Below the pieces are notes generated by a model, which saw only the letters and a list, made by a program, of their open reading frames with translations, was not told the origin of the DNA and searched no databases. Below, piece after piece: positions 40,339-48,530 of a DNA stretch of 64,000 nucleotides. Both the position numbers and the translations under genes were made by a program. Position 1 is the stretch's first letter; every line of letters starts with the position of its first letter. The DNA lies in contig NZ_CP015163.1 in the NCBI RefSeq assembly GCF_003312875.1, forward strand, positions 8,370,001 to 8,434,000, given 5' to 3'. This DNA is from Amycolatopsis albispora. Lineage in GTDB: Bacteria; Actinomycetota; Actinomycetes; Mycobacteriales; Pseudonocardiaceae.

Positions 40339-41408
40339 GGACCTACCGCGTCGCGGTGGTTGGCCTCGGCTGGGCGGGGCGGTCGATCTGGCTGCCCCGC
40401 CTGCGGGCCCACCCCGCCTTCGAAGTGGTCGCCGCGGTGGATCCCGAGGCGGTCATCCGCAGCGCCGTCGGCCGTGAGGCCGGCGACCTCCAGCTGCTGT
40501 CCGGTGTGGACGGTCTCAAGGGACTGTCGCTGGACCTCGCCGTGGTGGCGGTGCCGAACCACCTGCACCACGACGTGGCCAAGGGCCTGCTGCTCGACGG
40601 CATCTCGGTGTTCCTGGAGAAGCCGGTCTGCCTGTCCTCGGCGGAGGTCGACTCGCTGGCCGCCGCCGAACGCGCCGGGCGCGCCACCCTGCTCGCGGGC
40701 AGCGCGGCCAACTTCCGCGCGGACATCCTCGCGCTGCACGACCTGCGCAAGGAACTCGGTCACATCCGTCACCTCGAACTGAGCTGGATCCGCGCTCGCG
40801 GGGTGCCCTCGGGTGACGGCTGGTTCACCGACCGCCGCTACGCCGGTGGCGGCGCGCTGGTCGACCTCGGCTGGCACCTGCTCGACGTGGCCGGGCCGCT
40901 GCTGGGTGACGCGGAGATCGACCAGATCGCCGGGTCCGTGTCCGCCGACTTCGTGAACGATAGCTCGCGGGGTGCGGTCTGGCGCCACGACGCGGGCACC
41001 GGCGCGGGCGGTGACGTCGAGGACACCGCGAACGCCTTCCTGGTCACCGAAGACGGCACGTCGGTGCTGGTCCGCGCGAGCTGGGCCTCACACGAGCAGC
41101 GGGACGTGACCACGGTGGCCGTGCACGGCAGCGAGGGCACCGCCCGGCTGCGCTGCACCTTCGGCTTCAGCCCGAACCGCGAGGACAAGGCCGTGCTGAG
41201 CCTGACCTGCGACGGGGAAACCGTGGTGCTGCCCGTGCCGGAGGAGCCGATCGGCTCGGAGTACGACCGGCAGCTCAACGAACTGCCCGGCCTGCTGGCG
41301 GATCCCGCTTCGCAGGGCAGGGCCATCGAGGACGCCCGCAAGACCGTGCGGGTGATCGAAGGGGTTTACGGCTCCGTGCAGCAGCGTTCGGGCAGGAGGT
41401 CCGCGTGA
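40335..41408 (+). CDS. rifL: Gfo/Idh/MocA-family oxidoreductase, AHBA precursor (UDP-kanosamine) step
   Basis: 357 residues. N-terminal Rossmann VVGLGWAGRS, then the family's FLEKPV motif near residues 94-99 and a C-terminal substrate domain. RifL-type proteins oxidise UDP-glucose at C3 so that RifK can transaminate it, giving UDP-kanosamine. The start ATG overlaps the rifK stop (ATGA), implying translational coupling, and the end overlaps rifM in the same way. Assignment as RifL rests on family plus the K-L-M order known from rifamycin-type clusters. Confidence 0.87.
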   Translation: MRTYRVAVVGLGWAGRSIWLPRLRAHPAFEVVAAVDPEAVIRSAVGREAGDLQLLSGVDGLKGLSLDLAVVAVPNHLHHDVAKGLLLDGISVFLEKPVCLSSAEVDSLAAAERAGRATLLAGSAANFRADILALHDLRKELGHIRHLELSWIRARGVPSGDGWFTDRRYAGGGALVDLGWHLLDVAGPLLGDAEIDQIAGSVSADFVNDSSRGAVWRHDAGTGAGGDVEDTANAFLVTEDGTSVLVRASWASHEQRDVTTVAVHGSEGTARLRCTFGFSPNREDKAVLSLTCDGETVVLPVPEEPIGSEYDRQLNELPGLLADPASQGRAIEDARKTVRVIEGVYGSVQQRSGRRSA

Positions 41409-42088
41409 CGATCGAACTCAGCCCGACGGCCACCGGCAGCCCGCTCGCCGTGGTCTTCGACCTCGACGGTGTCATCGTGGACAGCTTCGCGGTGATGCGC
41501 CGGGCGTTCGACCTGGCCTACGCCGAGGTCGTCGGTGAGGGGCACCCGCCGTTCGAGGAGTACAACAAGCACCTCGGCCGGTACTTCCCCGACATCATGC
41601 GGATCATGGGTCTCCCGCTGGAGATGGAGGAGCCGTTCGTCCGCGAAAGCTACCGCCTCGCCGGTGAGGTCAAGGTCCACGACGGCGTGCCGGAGACGAT
41701 CCGTGAACTGCGTGAACGCGGGCACCGGATCGCCGTGGCCACCGGCAAGAGCGGCCCGCGGGCGCGGTCGCTGCTGGAGACCCTCGGCCTGATCGAGCTG
41801 TTCGACGTGGTGATCGGCTCGGACGAGATCGCCCGCCCGAAACCGGCGCCGGACATCGTGCGGCACGCGATGGACGTGCTCGGGGTGCCGCCGGAGCGCT
41901 CGATGATGATCGGCGACGCGGTCACCGACATCCAGAGCGGCCAGGCCGCCGGGGTCACCGCGATCGCCGCGGTCTGGGGCTGCGAGGGCAATACGGCCGA
42001 CCTGCTCGCGGCGAATCCGGACGTGGTGCTCCAACGCCCGGAGGAACTGCTGGCGCGGTGCCCGTCCGCGGTGGCGGCGAGCGCGTGA
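41405..42088 (+). CDS. rifM: HAD-superfamily phosphatase, AHBA pathway
   Basis: 227 residues. Catalytic DLDGVIVDS near residue 18, a Thr in VATGKSG, Lys in RPKPAPD and the acidic GDAVTD motif, so a complete HAD subclass-I hydrolase. In the rifamycin model RifM releases kanosamine from its phosphorylated or nucleotide-linked precursor. Begins at a GTG inside the rifL stop (GTGA overlap) with GGAGG upstream, and its TGA overlaps the rifG ATG by one base. Confidence 0.87.
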   Translation: MTIELSPTATGSPLAVVFDLDGVIVDSFAVMRRAFDLAYAEVVGEGHPPFEEYNKHLGRYFPDIMRIMGLPLEMEEPFVRESYRLAGEVKVHDGVPETIRELRERGHRIAVATGKSGPRARSLLETLGLIELFDVVIGSDEIARPKPAPDIVRHAMDVLGVPPERSMMIGDAVTDIQSGQAAGVTAIAAVWGCEGNTADLLAANPDVVLQRPEELLARCPSAVAASA

Positions 42089-43107
42089 TGCGCATCGACG
42101 TCGATCTCGGCGACCGGTCGTACCCGGTGCACGTCGGCGCCGGGACGCGGCACCTGCTCGGCGGGGTGCTCGCCGGCCTGGGGGTGCGGCGAGTGGCGGT
42201 GGTGTCGGCCCGGCCCGCCGGGTGGCTGCCCGATCCCGGCGTCGAGTCGATCGTGCTCACCGGTCGGGAGGGCGAGGAGGACAAGAACCTGGCGACGGTG
42301 GAGGAACTGTGCCGCCGCTTCGCCGGGTTCGGGCTGACCCGCTCGGACGCGGTGGTGTCGTGTGGTGGCGGCACCCTGACCGACGTCGCCGGGCTGGCCG
42401 CGGCGCTGTACCACCGCGGGATCCCGGTGGTGCACCTGCCGACCTCGCTGCTGGCGCAGGTGGACGCCAGCGTCGGCGGCAAGACCGCGGTGAACCTGCC
42501 CGAGGGCAAGAACCTGGTCGGCGCGTACTGGCAGCCCGCCGCGGTGCTGTGCGACACGGAGTTCCTGGAGACCCTGCCGCACCGCGAGTGGATCAACGGC
42601 TACGGCGAGATCGCCCGCGCGCACTTCATCGGCGCGGGGGAGCTGCGCTCCCTGCCGCTCGACGAGCAGATCGCCGCGAGCGTGCGCCGCAAGGCGGAGA
42701 TCGTGGCGGCCGATGAACGGGATTCCGGGCTGCGGCACATCCTCAACTACGGCCACACCCTCGGGCACGCGCTGGAGCGGGCCACCGATTTCCGGCTGCG
42801 GCACGGGGAAGCCGTCGCGATCGGCACGGTTTTCGCCGGACGGCTGGCCGGTGCGCTCGGCCGGATCGACCAGGCGCGCGTGGACGAGCACCTCGAAGTG
42901 GTGCTGTCCTACGGCTGCCCGTCGGAGCTGCCGCCCGGCCTCGACCTGGCGGAGCTGGTCCGGTTGATGGGCATGGACAAGAAGGCGACCACTGGGCTGG
43001 CGTTCGCGCTGGACGGCCCGGACGGCGCCGAACTGGTGCGTGACGTGCCCGAAGACGTGGTGCTGGAGGTGTTGCGCCAGATGCCGGTGGGGCCCGCCCT
43101 ACCGTGA
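42088..43107 (+). CDS. rifG: Amino-dehydroquinate synthase, AHBA pathway
   Basis: 339 residues, 3-dehydroquinate synthase family. Conserved features are GGGTLTDVAGLAAAL (NAD-binding), DASVGGKTAVNLP, and the metal and substrate residues in GYGEIARAHF and ILNYGHTLGHALE. RifG cyclises 3,4-dideoxy-4-amino-DAHP to aminoDHQ, the substrate of RifJ. It is the last gene of the rifK-L-M-G run. Its partner RifH (aminoDAHP synthase) is absent from the window and must lie elsewhere. A shikimate-pathway AroB role is less likely because of the operon context. Confidence 0.9.
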   Translation: MRIDVDLGDRSYPVHVGAGTRHLLGGVLAGLGVRRVAVVSARPAGWLPDPGVESIVLTGREGEEDKNLATVEELCRRFAGFGLTRSDAVVSCGGGTLTDVAGLAAALYHRGIPVVHLPTSLLAQVDASVGGKTAVNLPEGKNLVGAYWQPAAVLCDTEFLETLPHREWINGYGEIARAHFIGAGELRSLPLDEQIAASVRRKAEIVAADERDSGLRHILNYGHTLGHALERATDFRLRHGEAVAIGTVFAGRLAGALGRIDQARVDEHLEVVLSYGCPSELPPGLDLAELVRLMGMDKKATTGLAFALDGPDGAELVRDVPEDVVLEVLRQMPVGPALP

Positions 43108-43161
43108 ACCCGGCGGCTGGCCCGGTGGGACCGGCGCGTGGCACGGGCCAGGCTGACCGGT

Positions 43162-44580
43162 ATGAAGATGGTCTTGCTCAGCGCCCTGTGCCTGGTGGGT
43201 CTGGTGACCCCGGCGGCGGCCGCCGCGCCGCCCGAACGCCTGCGGTGGGAGCCGTGCCCGGTTGCCGGTAGCGCGCAGGAATGCGCCACCCTGCGTGTTC
43301 CGCTGGACTACCGCGAGCCGCACGGCGAACGGATCGACGTCCGGGTGTCACGGATCCCGGCGAGGAAGCCGGAGGCGCGGCACGGGGTGCTGCTGCTGAT
43401 CCCCGGCGGGCCCGGCAGCTCCGGGCTCAATCGTCCCTCCACATTGGACATCCCGGCCGAGGTGCGTGACCGGTTCGACCTGGTGGGCTTCGACCCGCGC
43501 GGGGTCGGCAAGAGCACGCCGATCAGCTGTGCGCTTTCACCGGAGGACAACGGGAAAACGATGCCGTGGCCGGATGCGGACGGCGGGATCGAAGCCAACG
43601 TCGTGCAGGGCGAGCGGATCGCCGAAGCGTGCGCGGAGCACGGCGGCCCGGTGCTCCGGCACATCAACACACCGAACGAGGTGCGCGACCTCGACCGGCT
43701 GCGGCAGGCGCTGGGGGAGCGGAAACTGTCGTACTGGGGCCTTTCGTACGGGACCTACGTCGGTGCGGTCTACGCCACGATGTTCCCGCAGCACACCGAC
43801 CGGGTGGTGCTGGACAGCACCGGCGACCCGCGCCGCGTGGCCCGCGGCTGGCTGGCGAACTACCAGATCGGCGTGGAGGACCGGTTCCCCGACTTCGCCC
43901 GCTGGGCCGCCGATCCCGGCAACCAGCTGCGTCTGGCCGACGATCCGGCGGCGGTCCGCCCGCTGTTCCTGGACCTCGCCGCGAAGCTCGACCGCACGCC
44001 GATGCCCGGGCTGACCGGGAACGGGCTGCGGGAAGCGTTGCTGCGCAACCTGTACACCGACGCGGGCTTCCCGATGATCGCGCAGCTGATGATCGCGGCC
44101 AGGGACGGCACGGCGGTCCCGGTGCAGCCGCAGCCGCCGGAGGACGTGCTGCAGAACGCCAGCGCGATGGCCGTGACCACGGTGTGCAACGACGTCGAGT
44201 GGCCGGGTTCGGTGCGGGCGCACGAGCGTGCCGTCGCGGAGAGCCGCGAGCGGTTCCCGCTGACCGCGGGCATGCCGGTGAACATCACACCGTGTTCGTT
44301 CTGGCCGTACGAGCCGGTGAAGCCGGTGCGGATCACCGACCACGGCCCGTCGAACGTGCTGATGGTGCAGAACGAGCGCGATCCGTCGACCCCGCTGGCC
44401 GGCGCGCGGGAGATGCGCCGGGCGCTGGGCGACCGGGCGCGCATGGTCACCGTGGACTCCGGCGGGCACGGCGCCTATCGCGCCAACGGCAACGCGTGTG
44501 GCGACGAAACCGTCACGCGTTACCTGCTCTCCGGGCGGCTCCCGGCCGACACCACCTGCCCCGCCTCGTCCGGGCAGTAG
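43162..44580 (+). CDS. Secreted alpha/beta hydrolase of the tripeptidyl aminopeptidase type
   Basis: 472 residues from ATG 43162. A signal peptide is clear: MKMVLLSALCLVGLVTP followed by an Ala-rich cleavage region. The oxyanion region GGPGSSG, the nucleophile elbow GLSYGTY, the Asp in NERDPSTPLAGA and the His in DSGGHGAY form the triad of the Streptomyces secreted tripeptidyl aminopeptidase (SlpD/E-like) family, with the typical C-terminal TAP-like domain. Its 3' end overlaps the converging merR gene by 61 bp. There is no evidence for a role in antibiotic synthesis; it probably lies just outside the AHBA block. Confidence 0.85.
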   Translation: MKMVLLSALCLVGLVTPAAAAAPPERLRWEPCPVAGSAQECATLRVPLDYREPHGERIDVRVSRIPARKPEARHGVLLLIPGGPGSSGLNRPSTLDIPAEVRDRFDLVGFDPRGVGKSTPISCALSPEDNGKTMPWPDADGGIEANVVQGERIAEACAEHGGPVLRHINTPNEVRDLDRLRQALGERKLSYWGLSYGTYVGAVYATMFPQHTDRVVLDSTGDPRRVARGWLANYQIGVEDRFPDFARWAADPGNQLRLADDPAAVRPLFLDLAAKLDRTPMPGLTGNGLREALLRNLYTDAGFPMIAQLMIAARDGTAVPVQPQPPEDVLQNASAMAVTTVCNDVEWPGSVRAHERAVAESRERFPLTAGMPVNITPCSFWPYEPVKPVRITDHGPSNVLMVQNERDPSTPLAGAREMRRALGDRARMVTVDSGGHGAYRANGNACGDETVTRYLLSGRLPADTTCPASSGQ

Positions 44581-44954
44581 TACTGGGGGAACTCGGGCAT
44601 CCTGGCCTCGGTGGCCGCGATGTAGTCGCGCAGGGCCTGGCGAGTGCGGTTGAGCGTGTCGATCTGCTCGTCCAGGCCCTGCAGGCGGTCGTTGAGGAGG
44701 TCCAGGGTTTCCTGGCAGGGCACCAGGTCGGGGCCGGTCCCGCTGAAGCAGGGCTGGAGGTAGGCGATGGCCTGGGTGGACAGTCCGGCGTCGAGCAGCT
44801 TCCGGATCTGCCGCACGGTGAGCACGGCGTCCTCGCCGTATTCGCGGTAACCGCTGCTGGTGCCGCGAGCCGGTTCGAGCAGGCCCTGCGCCTCGTAGTA
44901 CCGCAGCTGGTGGGCGCCGACGCCGGTGCGCCTGCTCAGCTCCCCGATCAGCAC
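44520..44954 (-). CDS. MerR-family transcriptional regulator
   Basis: 144 residues. The winged helix is at the extreme N-terminus (IGELSRRTGVGAHQLRYYEAQGLL, broken by the usual turn), followed by the GYREYGEDAV wing, a dimerisation coiled coil around LLNDRLQGLDEQIDTL and a short Cys-containing C-terminus. I chose the GTG at 44954 because AAGGAGG lies 5 nt upstream; longer in-frame starts exist but would cross the operator. Divergent from the imine-reductase-like gene, which it probably controls. The two cysteines (PCFSGTG and YYCPDE) could be ligand or metal related, but this is not demonstrable here. Confidence 0.87.
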   Translation of the reverse strand: MLIGELSRRTGVGAHQLRYYEAQGLLEPARGTSSGYREYGEDAVLTVRQIRKLLDAGLSTQAIAYLQPCFSGTGPDLVPCQETLDLLNDRLQGLDEQIDTLNRTRQALRDYIAATEARMPEFPQYYCPDEAGQVVSAGSRPESR

Positions 44955-44967
44955 GGGCTCCTCCTTG

Positions 44968-44989
44968 ACCTTCATACCGGTGTGAAGGT
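44968..44989. promoter_or_regulatory. Dyad operator for the MerR-family regulator
   Basis: A 22-bp near-perfect dyad, ACCTTCATA-CCGG-TGTGAAGGT, with one mismatch per arm. It lies 13 bp before the merR GTG and 13 bp before the ATG of the divergent oxidoreductase. MerR regulators typically bind such a dyad between overly spaced -35/-10 elements. Position and symmetry make this the likely control site for both genes. Confidence 0.65.
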
Positions 44990-45002
44990 TCAGCATAGCG
45001 AC

Positions 45003-45896
45003 ATGACCACGAACAACCCGACAAACTCGGTGACCGTGCTCGGCCTCGGCCTGATGGGCCGGGCACTGGCCGGTGCGCTCCGGCGCGACGGCCACGCCAC
45101 CACCGTCTGGAACCGCACCGCGGCCAAGGCGGACGACCTGGTCGCCGAGGGCGCGACCCTGGCCGCCTCGATCCGCGACGCCGTTTCCGCTAATACGCTC
45201 ATCATCGCCTGCGTCTCCGACTACGAAGCCCTGCGTGACCTGCTCGACCCGGTCGGCGACCTGCTCGACGGCCGGGTGCTGGTGAACCTGACCTCGGGCA
45301 CCTCGGCGGAGGCCCGCGAGACCGCGACCTGGGCGGCCGGGCACGGCGCGGCTTATCTCGACGGCGCGATCATGGCCGTGCCCGCGGCCATCGGCACCGC
45401 GGAGGCCGTGCTGCTGCACAGCGGTCCCCGGGAGGCCTTCGACCAGCACGAACCGGTGTTGCGCAGCCTCGGCACGACCACCCACCTCGGCGAGGACCAC
45501 GGCCTGTCGTCCCTGTACGACGTGGCCGTGCTGGGCCTGATGTGGAGCATTCTGAACGGGTTCCTCCAGGGCGCCGCGCTGCTCGGCGCCGCGGGTGTGC
45601 CCGCTTCGGCGTTCACCGAACTGGCGAAGGTCAGCGCGACCACCGTCGCCGGGTGGCTCCCCGCGTATGCCGAGCAGATCGACCAGGGCGCCTACCCGGC
45701 GTTCGACTCCACCATCGACACCCATCTCGGCGCGATGGCGCACCTCGTGGACGAGAGCGAGGCGCTCGGGGTGAGTGCCGAACTGCCCGCGTTCATCAAG
45801 GCGCTGGGCGAGCGCGCGGTCGCGGCGGGGCGCGGCGGGGATGGTTACGCTGGCTTGATCGACCAGTTCCGCAAGCCTTCGGAGGTGGGCGCTTGA
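45003..45896 (+). CDS. Imine reductase-like / beta-hydroxyacid-dehydrogenase-fold NAD(P)-dependent oxidoreductase
   Basis: 297 residues. N-terminal Rossmann GLGLMGRALAGAL with WNRT after beta-2 (an NADP-preferring pattern), VNLTSGTSAEARE and LDGAIMAVPAAIGT are features of actinobacterial imine reductases rather than of 6-phosphogluconate dehydrogenase. The C-terminal all-helical half forms the intertwined dimer in this family. Transcribed away from merR and translationally coupled to the next gene. The physiological substrate is unknown; a cyclic imine is a reasonable guess from family only. Confidence 0.8.
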   Translation: MTTNNPTNSVTVLGLGLMGRALAGALRRDGHATTVWNRTAAKADDLVAEGATLAASIRDAVSANTLIIACVSDYEALRDLLDPVGDLLDGRVLVNLTSGTSAEARETATWAAGHGAAYLDGAIMAVPAAIGTAEAVLLHSGPREAFDQHEPVLRSLGTTTHLGEDHGLSSLYDVAVLGLMWSILNGFLQGAALLGAAGVPASAFTELAKVSATTVAGWLPAYAEQIDQGAYPAFDSTIDTHLGAMAHLVDESEALGVSAELPAFIKALGERAVAAGRGGDGYAGLIDQFRKPSEVGA

Positions 45897-46324
45897 GCGC
45901 CGATACGTTCAACCCGCGTGACCTGCTCGCCGAGAGCAAGCTGGGCGTGCTCGCGACGATCAAGGCCGACGGCCGTCCCCAGCTCTCGCCGGTCACCACG
46001 TATTACGACCGTGAAGCCGAGATCATCTACGTCTCGCTGACCGAGGGCCGGGCCAAAACGAAGAACCTGCGCCGGGATCCGCGGGCTTCGCTGGAAGTGA
46101 CCAGCGCGGACGGCTGGTCCTGGGCGACGGCCGACGGCACGGCCACGCTGATCGGCCCCGGCGCCGATCCCCACGGGCCGGAGGTCGAGGCGCTGGTGGA
46201 CTACTACCGCAAGGCGGCGGGCGAGCACCCGGACTGGGACGAGTACCGGTCGGTGATGGTGTCGGACCGGCGGGTGCTGTTGAAGCTGTCGGTCGAGCAC
46301 GTTTACGGGGAACGGGTGCGGTAG
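45893..46324 (+). CDS. PPOX-class (pyridoxamine oxidase-like) F420-dependent oxidoreductase
   Basis: 143 residues, split-barrel flavin/deazaflavin-binding fold. LGVLATIKADGRPQLSPV followed by RAKTKNLRRDPRASLEV is the typical cofactor-binding pattern of the actinobacterial F420/FMN group. Start is a TTG inside the upstream stop (TTGA overlap) with GGAGG 7 nt before it. Pairing with an imine-reductase-like enzyme suggests the two act on the same compound, possibly as a detoxification unit under MerR control. Confidence 0.82.
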   Translation: MSADTFNPRDLLAESKLGVLATIKADGRPQLSPVTTYYDREAEIIYVSLTEGRAKTKNLRRDPRASLEVTSADGWSWATADGTATLIGPGADPHGPEVEALVDYYRKAAGEHPDWDEYRSVMVSDRRVLLKLSVEHVYGERVR

Positions 46325-46372
46325 GGGCTTCCGGGCTCGGGCGGGGAGCCACCCCGAGTTTTTATTGTGACG

Positions 46373-46432
46373 ACGGCGAAGAACTCGTTGTCAAGGCTGG
46401 GAAGAGTACCTTGACAACGAGTTCTTCGCCGT
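46373..46432. terminator. Long perfect hairpin after the F420-oxidoreductase gene
   Basis: Perfect 24-bp arms (46373-46396 and 46409-46432) with a 12-nt loop; the stem contains GAACTCGTTGTCAAGG. It lies 48 bp past the stop codon, in a 291-bp gap between converging genes. It is unrelated in sequence to the other palindromes. No U-tract follows, so termination would be by the stable-stem type common in actinomycetes. The bases 46433-46548 between this hairpin and the next palindrome show nothing I can name. Confidence 0.65.
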
Positions 46433-46548
46433 GTGCTGGCTGTGTATCGGGGTGGGGAAGGGGGAGTGTGGGTGCTTCCCTGGTTCCGCTCCCGGCTGGC
46501 GGCCGGTCTCGTCCCCGGCTCACCGTTCCCGCCTTTGGCTTGGGCGGC

Positions 46549-46601
46549 GTCACGAATGTGGCTTTCGAGACGTTTCGCGTCCCGAAAGCCACATTCGTGA
46601 C
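46549..46601. terminator. 53-bp palindrome at the htpG 3' end
   Basis: Arms 46549-46572 and 46578-46601 with loop TTTCG and one mismatch. The left arm is identical over 24 bp to the element at 37545. It begins 14 bp beyond the htpG stop on the htpG side of the convergent gap. Likely terminator and member of the dispersed repeat family. Confidence 0.72.
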
Positions 46602-46615
46602 ATCCGGCGGCCCGG

Positions 46616-48475
46616 TCAGACGGAGGCGGCCAGGCGGCTGGCGAGTAGGCGCATGAAGCGCGAAGGGTCGGCCAGTTCGCCGCCTTCGGCCAACAGCGCC
46701 ATGCCGTAGAGGATCTCGGCGGTTTCGGCCAGCGCCGGGTCGTCCTTGCGTTCCTCGTGGGCCTTGCGCAGCCCGGTGACCAGGTCGTGCTCCGGGTTCA
46801 CCTCGAGGATGCGCTTGATCGGCGGCATCTCCTGCCCCATCGCCCGGTACATCTTCTCCAGCGTCGGCGAGATGTCGTTCGCGTCACCGACGATGCACGC
46901 CGGCGAGGTGGTCAGCCGCGACGACAGGCGGACCTCCTTCACCTGCTCCGAGAGCGTCTCGCCCAGCCAGCTCAGCAGCCCGGCGAACTCCTGCCGCTGC
47001 TCGTCGTTGTCCTTCTTCTCCTCGTCGGAGTCGAGATCGACCTGGCCCTTGGCGATGGACTGGAACTTCTTGCCGTCGAACTCCGGCACCGACTCGACCC
47101 ACATCTCGTCCACCGCGTCGGTCAGCACCAGCACCTCGTACCCCTTGGCCTGGAAGGCTTCCATGTGCGGCGAGTGCTCGATCAGCGCACGCGACGCCCC
47201 GGTGAGGTAGTAGATGTGCTCCTGGCCGTCCTTCATCCGCTCCACGTACTCGCGCAGCGTGGTCGGCTTCTCGGCGTCGTGCGTGGAGTCGAACGACGCG
47301 ATCTCCAGCAGCGTCTCGCGGTTGTCGGTGTCGTTGACCAGGCCCTCCTTGACTGCCGGGCCGAACTCCTTCCAGAAGGTCGCGTACTTCTCCGGCTCGG
47401 TGCTCTGCATGGCCTTGACCGTGCTGAGCACCTTCTTCACCAGGCGGCGGCGCATCAGCTGGATCTGCCGGTCCTGCTGCAGGATCTCGCGGGAGACGTT
47501 GAGCGAGAGGTCCTGCGCGTCCACCACACCCTTGACGAACCGCAGGTACTCCGGCATCAGCGCTTCGCAGTCGTCCATGATGAACACGCGCTTGACGTAG
47601 AGCTGCACCCCGCGCTTGCGCTCGCGCAGGTACAGGTCTAGCGGCGCGCGCGACGGGATGAACAGCAGCGCCTGGTACTCGAAGGTGCCCTCGGCCCGCA
47701 GCTGGATGGTCTCCAGCGGATCGGTCCAGTCGTGGCTGATGTGCTTGTAGAACTCGTGGTACTCCTGCTCGGTCGCTTCGTCCTTCGACCGCGCCCAGAG
47801 CGCCTTCATCGAGTTGATCGCCTCGGTGCCGTCCTTGCCGAGGCGGACCGGCCAGGTGATGAAGTCGGAGTACCGCTGGACGATCTCCTTGAGCTTCCAG
47901 TCGGCGGTGTAGTCGTAGAGGTGGTCGTCGGCGTCCTCGGGCTTGAGGTGCAGGGTGACCGCGGTGCCCGCGGGGGCGTCCTCGACCTCGTCGATGGTGT
48001 AGGTGCCTTCGCCGGTGGACTCCCAGCGGGTGCCCTGGCTCTCGCCGGCGCGCCGGGTCACCAGGGTGACCTTGTCGGCGACCATGAAGCTGGAGTAGAA
48101 GCCGACGCCGAACTGGCCGATCAGCTCGGCCGATGCGGTGGAGTCCTTGGCCTCCTTCAGCTTCCGCAGCAGTTCCGCCGTGCCCGACTTGGCGATGGTG
48201 CCGATCAGCTCGATCACTTCGTCGCGGGACATGCCGATGCCGTTGTCCCGCACGGTCAGCGTCCTGGCCTCCTGGTCGGCCTCCAGCCGGATGTGCAGGT
48301 CGGTCGTGTCGGCGTCCAGGTCCTTGTTGCGGTACGCCTCGAGCTTGAGCTTGTCGAGGGCGTCGGACGCGTTGGAGATCAGCTCGCGCAGGAAGATGTC
48401 CTTGTTCGAGTAGAGCGAGTGGACCATCAACTGCAGCAACTGGCGCGATTCGGCCTGGAACTCGAGCGTTTCCAC
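46616..48475 (-). CDS. htpG: Hsp90-family molecular chaperone HtpG
   Basis: 619 residues, full length for bacterial HtpG. GHKL ATPase motifs are present: ELISNASDALDK, DNGIGMS, the IGTIAKSGT lid and GQFGVGFYSSFMVAD. The middle-domain YVKRVFIMDD and VVDAQDLSLNVSRE motifs follow. GTG start at 48475 with AAAGGAA upstream. It encodes a general ATP-dependent chaperone, so it is a landmark of ordinary genome between the two biosynthetic regions, though chaperones can assist very large synthases. Confidence 0.98.
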   Translation of the reverse strand: METLEFQAESRQLLQLMVHSLYSNKDIFLRELISNASDALDKLKLEAYRNKDLDADTTDLHIRLEADQEARTLTVRDNGIGMSRDEVIELIGTIAKSGTAELLRKLKEAKDSTASAELIGQFGVGFYSSFMVADKVTLVTRRAGESQGTRWESTGEGTYTIDEVEDAPAGTAVTLHLKPEDADDHLYDYTADWKLKEIVQRYSDFITWPVRLGKDGTEAINSMKALWARSKDEATEQEYHEFYKHISHDWTDPLETIQLRAEGTFEYQALLFIPSRAPLDLYLRERKRGVQLYVKRVFIMDDCEALMPEYLRFVKGVVDAQDLSLNVSREILQQDRQIQLMRRRLVKKVLSTVKAMQSTEPEKYATFWKEFGPAVKEGLVNDTDNRETLLEIASFDSTHDAEKPTTLREYVERMKDGQEHIYYLTGASRALIEHSPHMEAFQAKGYEVLVLTDAVDEMWVESVPEFDGKKFQSIAKGQVDLDSDEEKKDNDEQRQEFAGLLSWLGETLSEQVKEVRLSSRLTTSPACIVGDANDISPTLEKMYRAMGQEMPPIKRILEVNPEHDLVTGLRKAHEERKDDPALAETAEILYGMALLAEGGELADPSRFMRLLASRLAASV

Positions 48476-48530
48476 CGGATTCCTTTCGGGCTCACCAGGT
48501 TGGACGTTGAGCCCTCATTATCCCCGGTGC

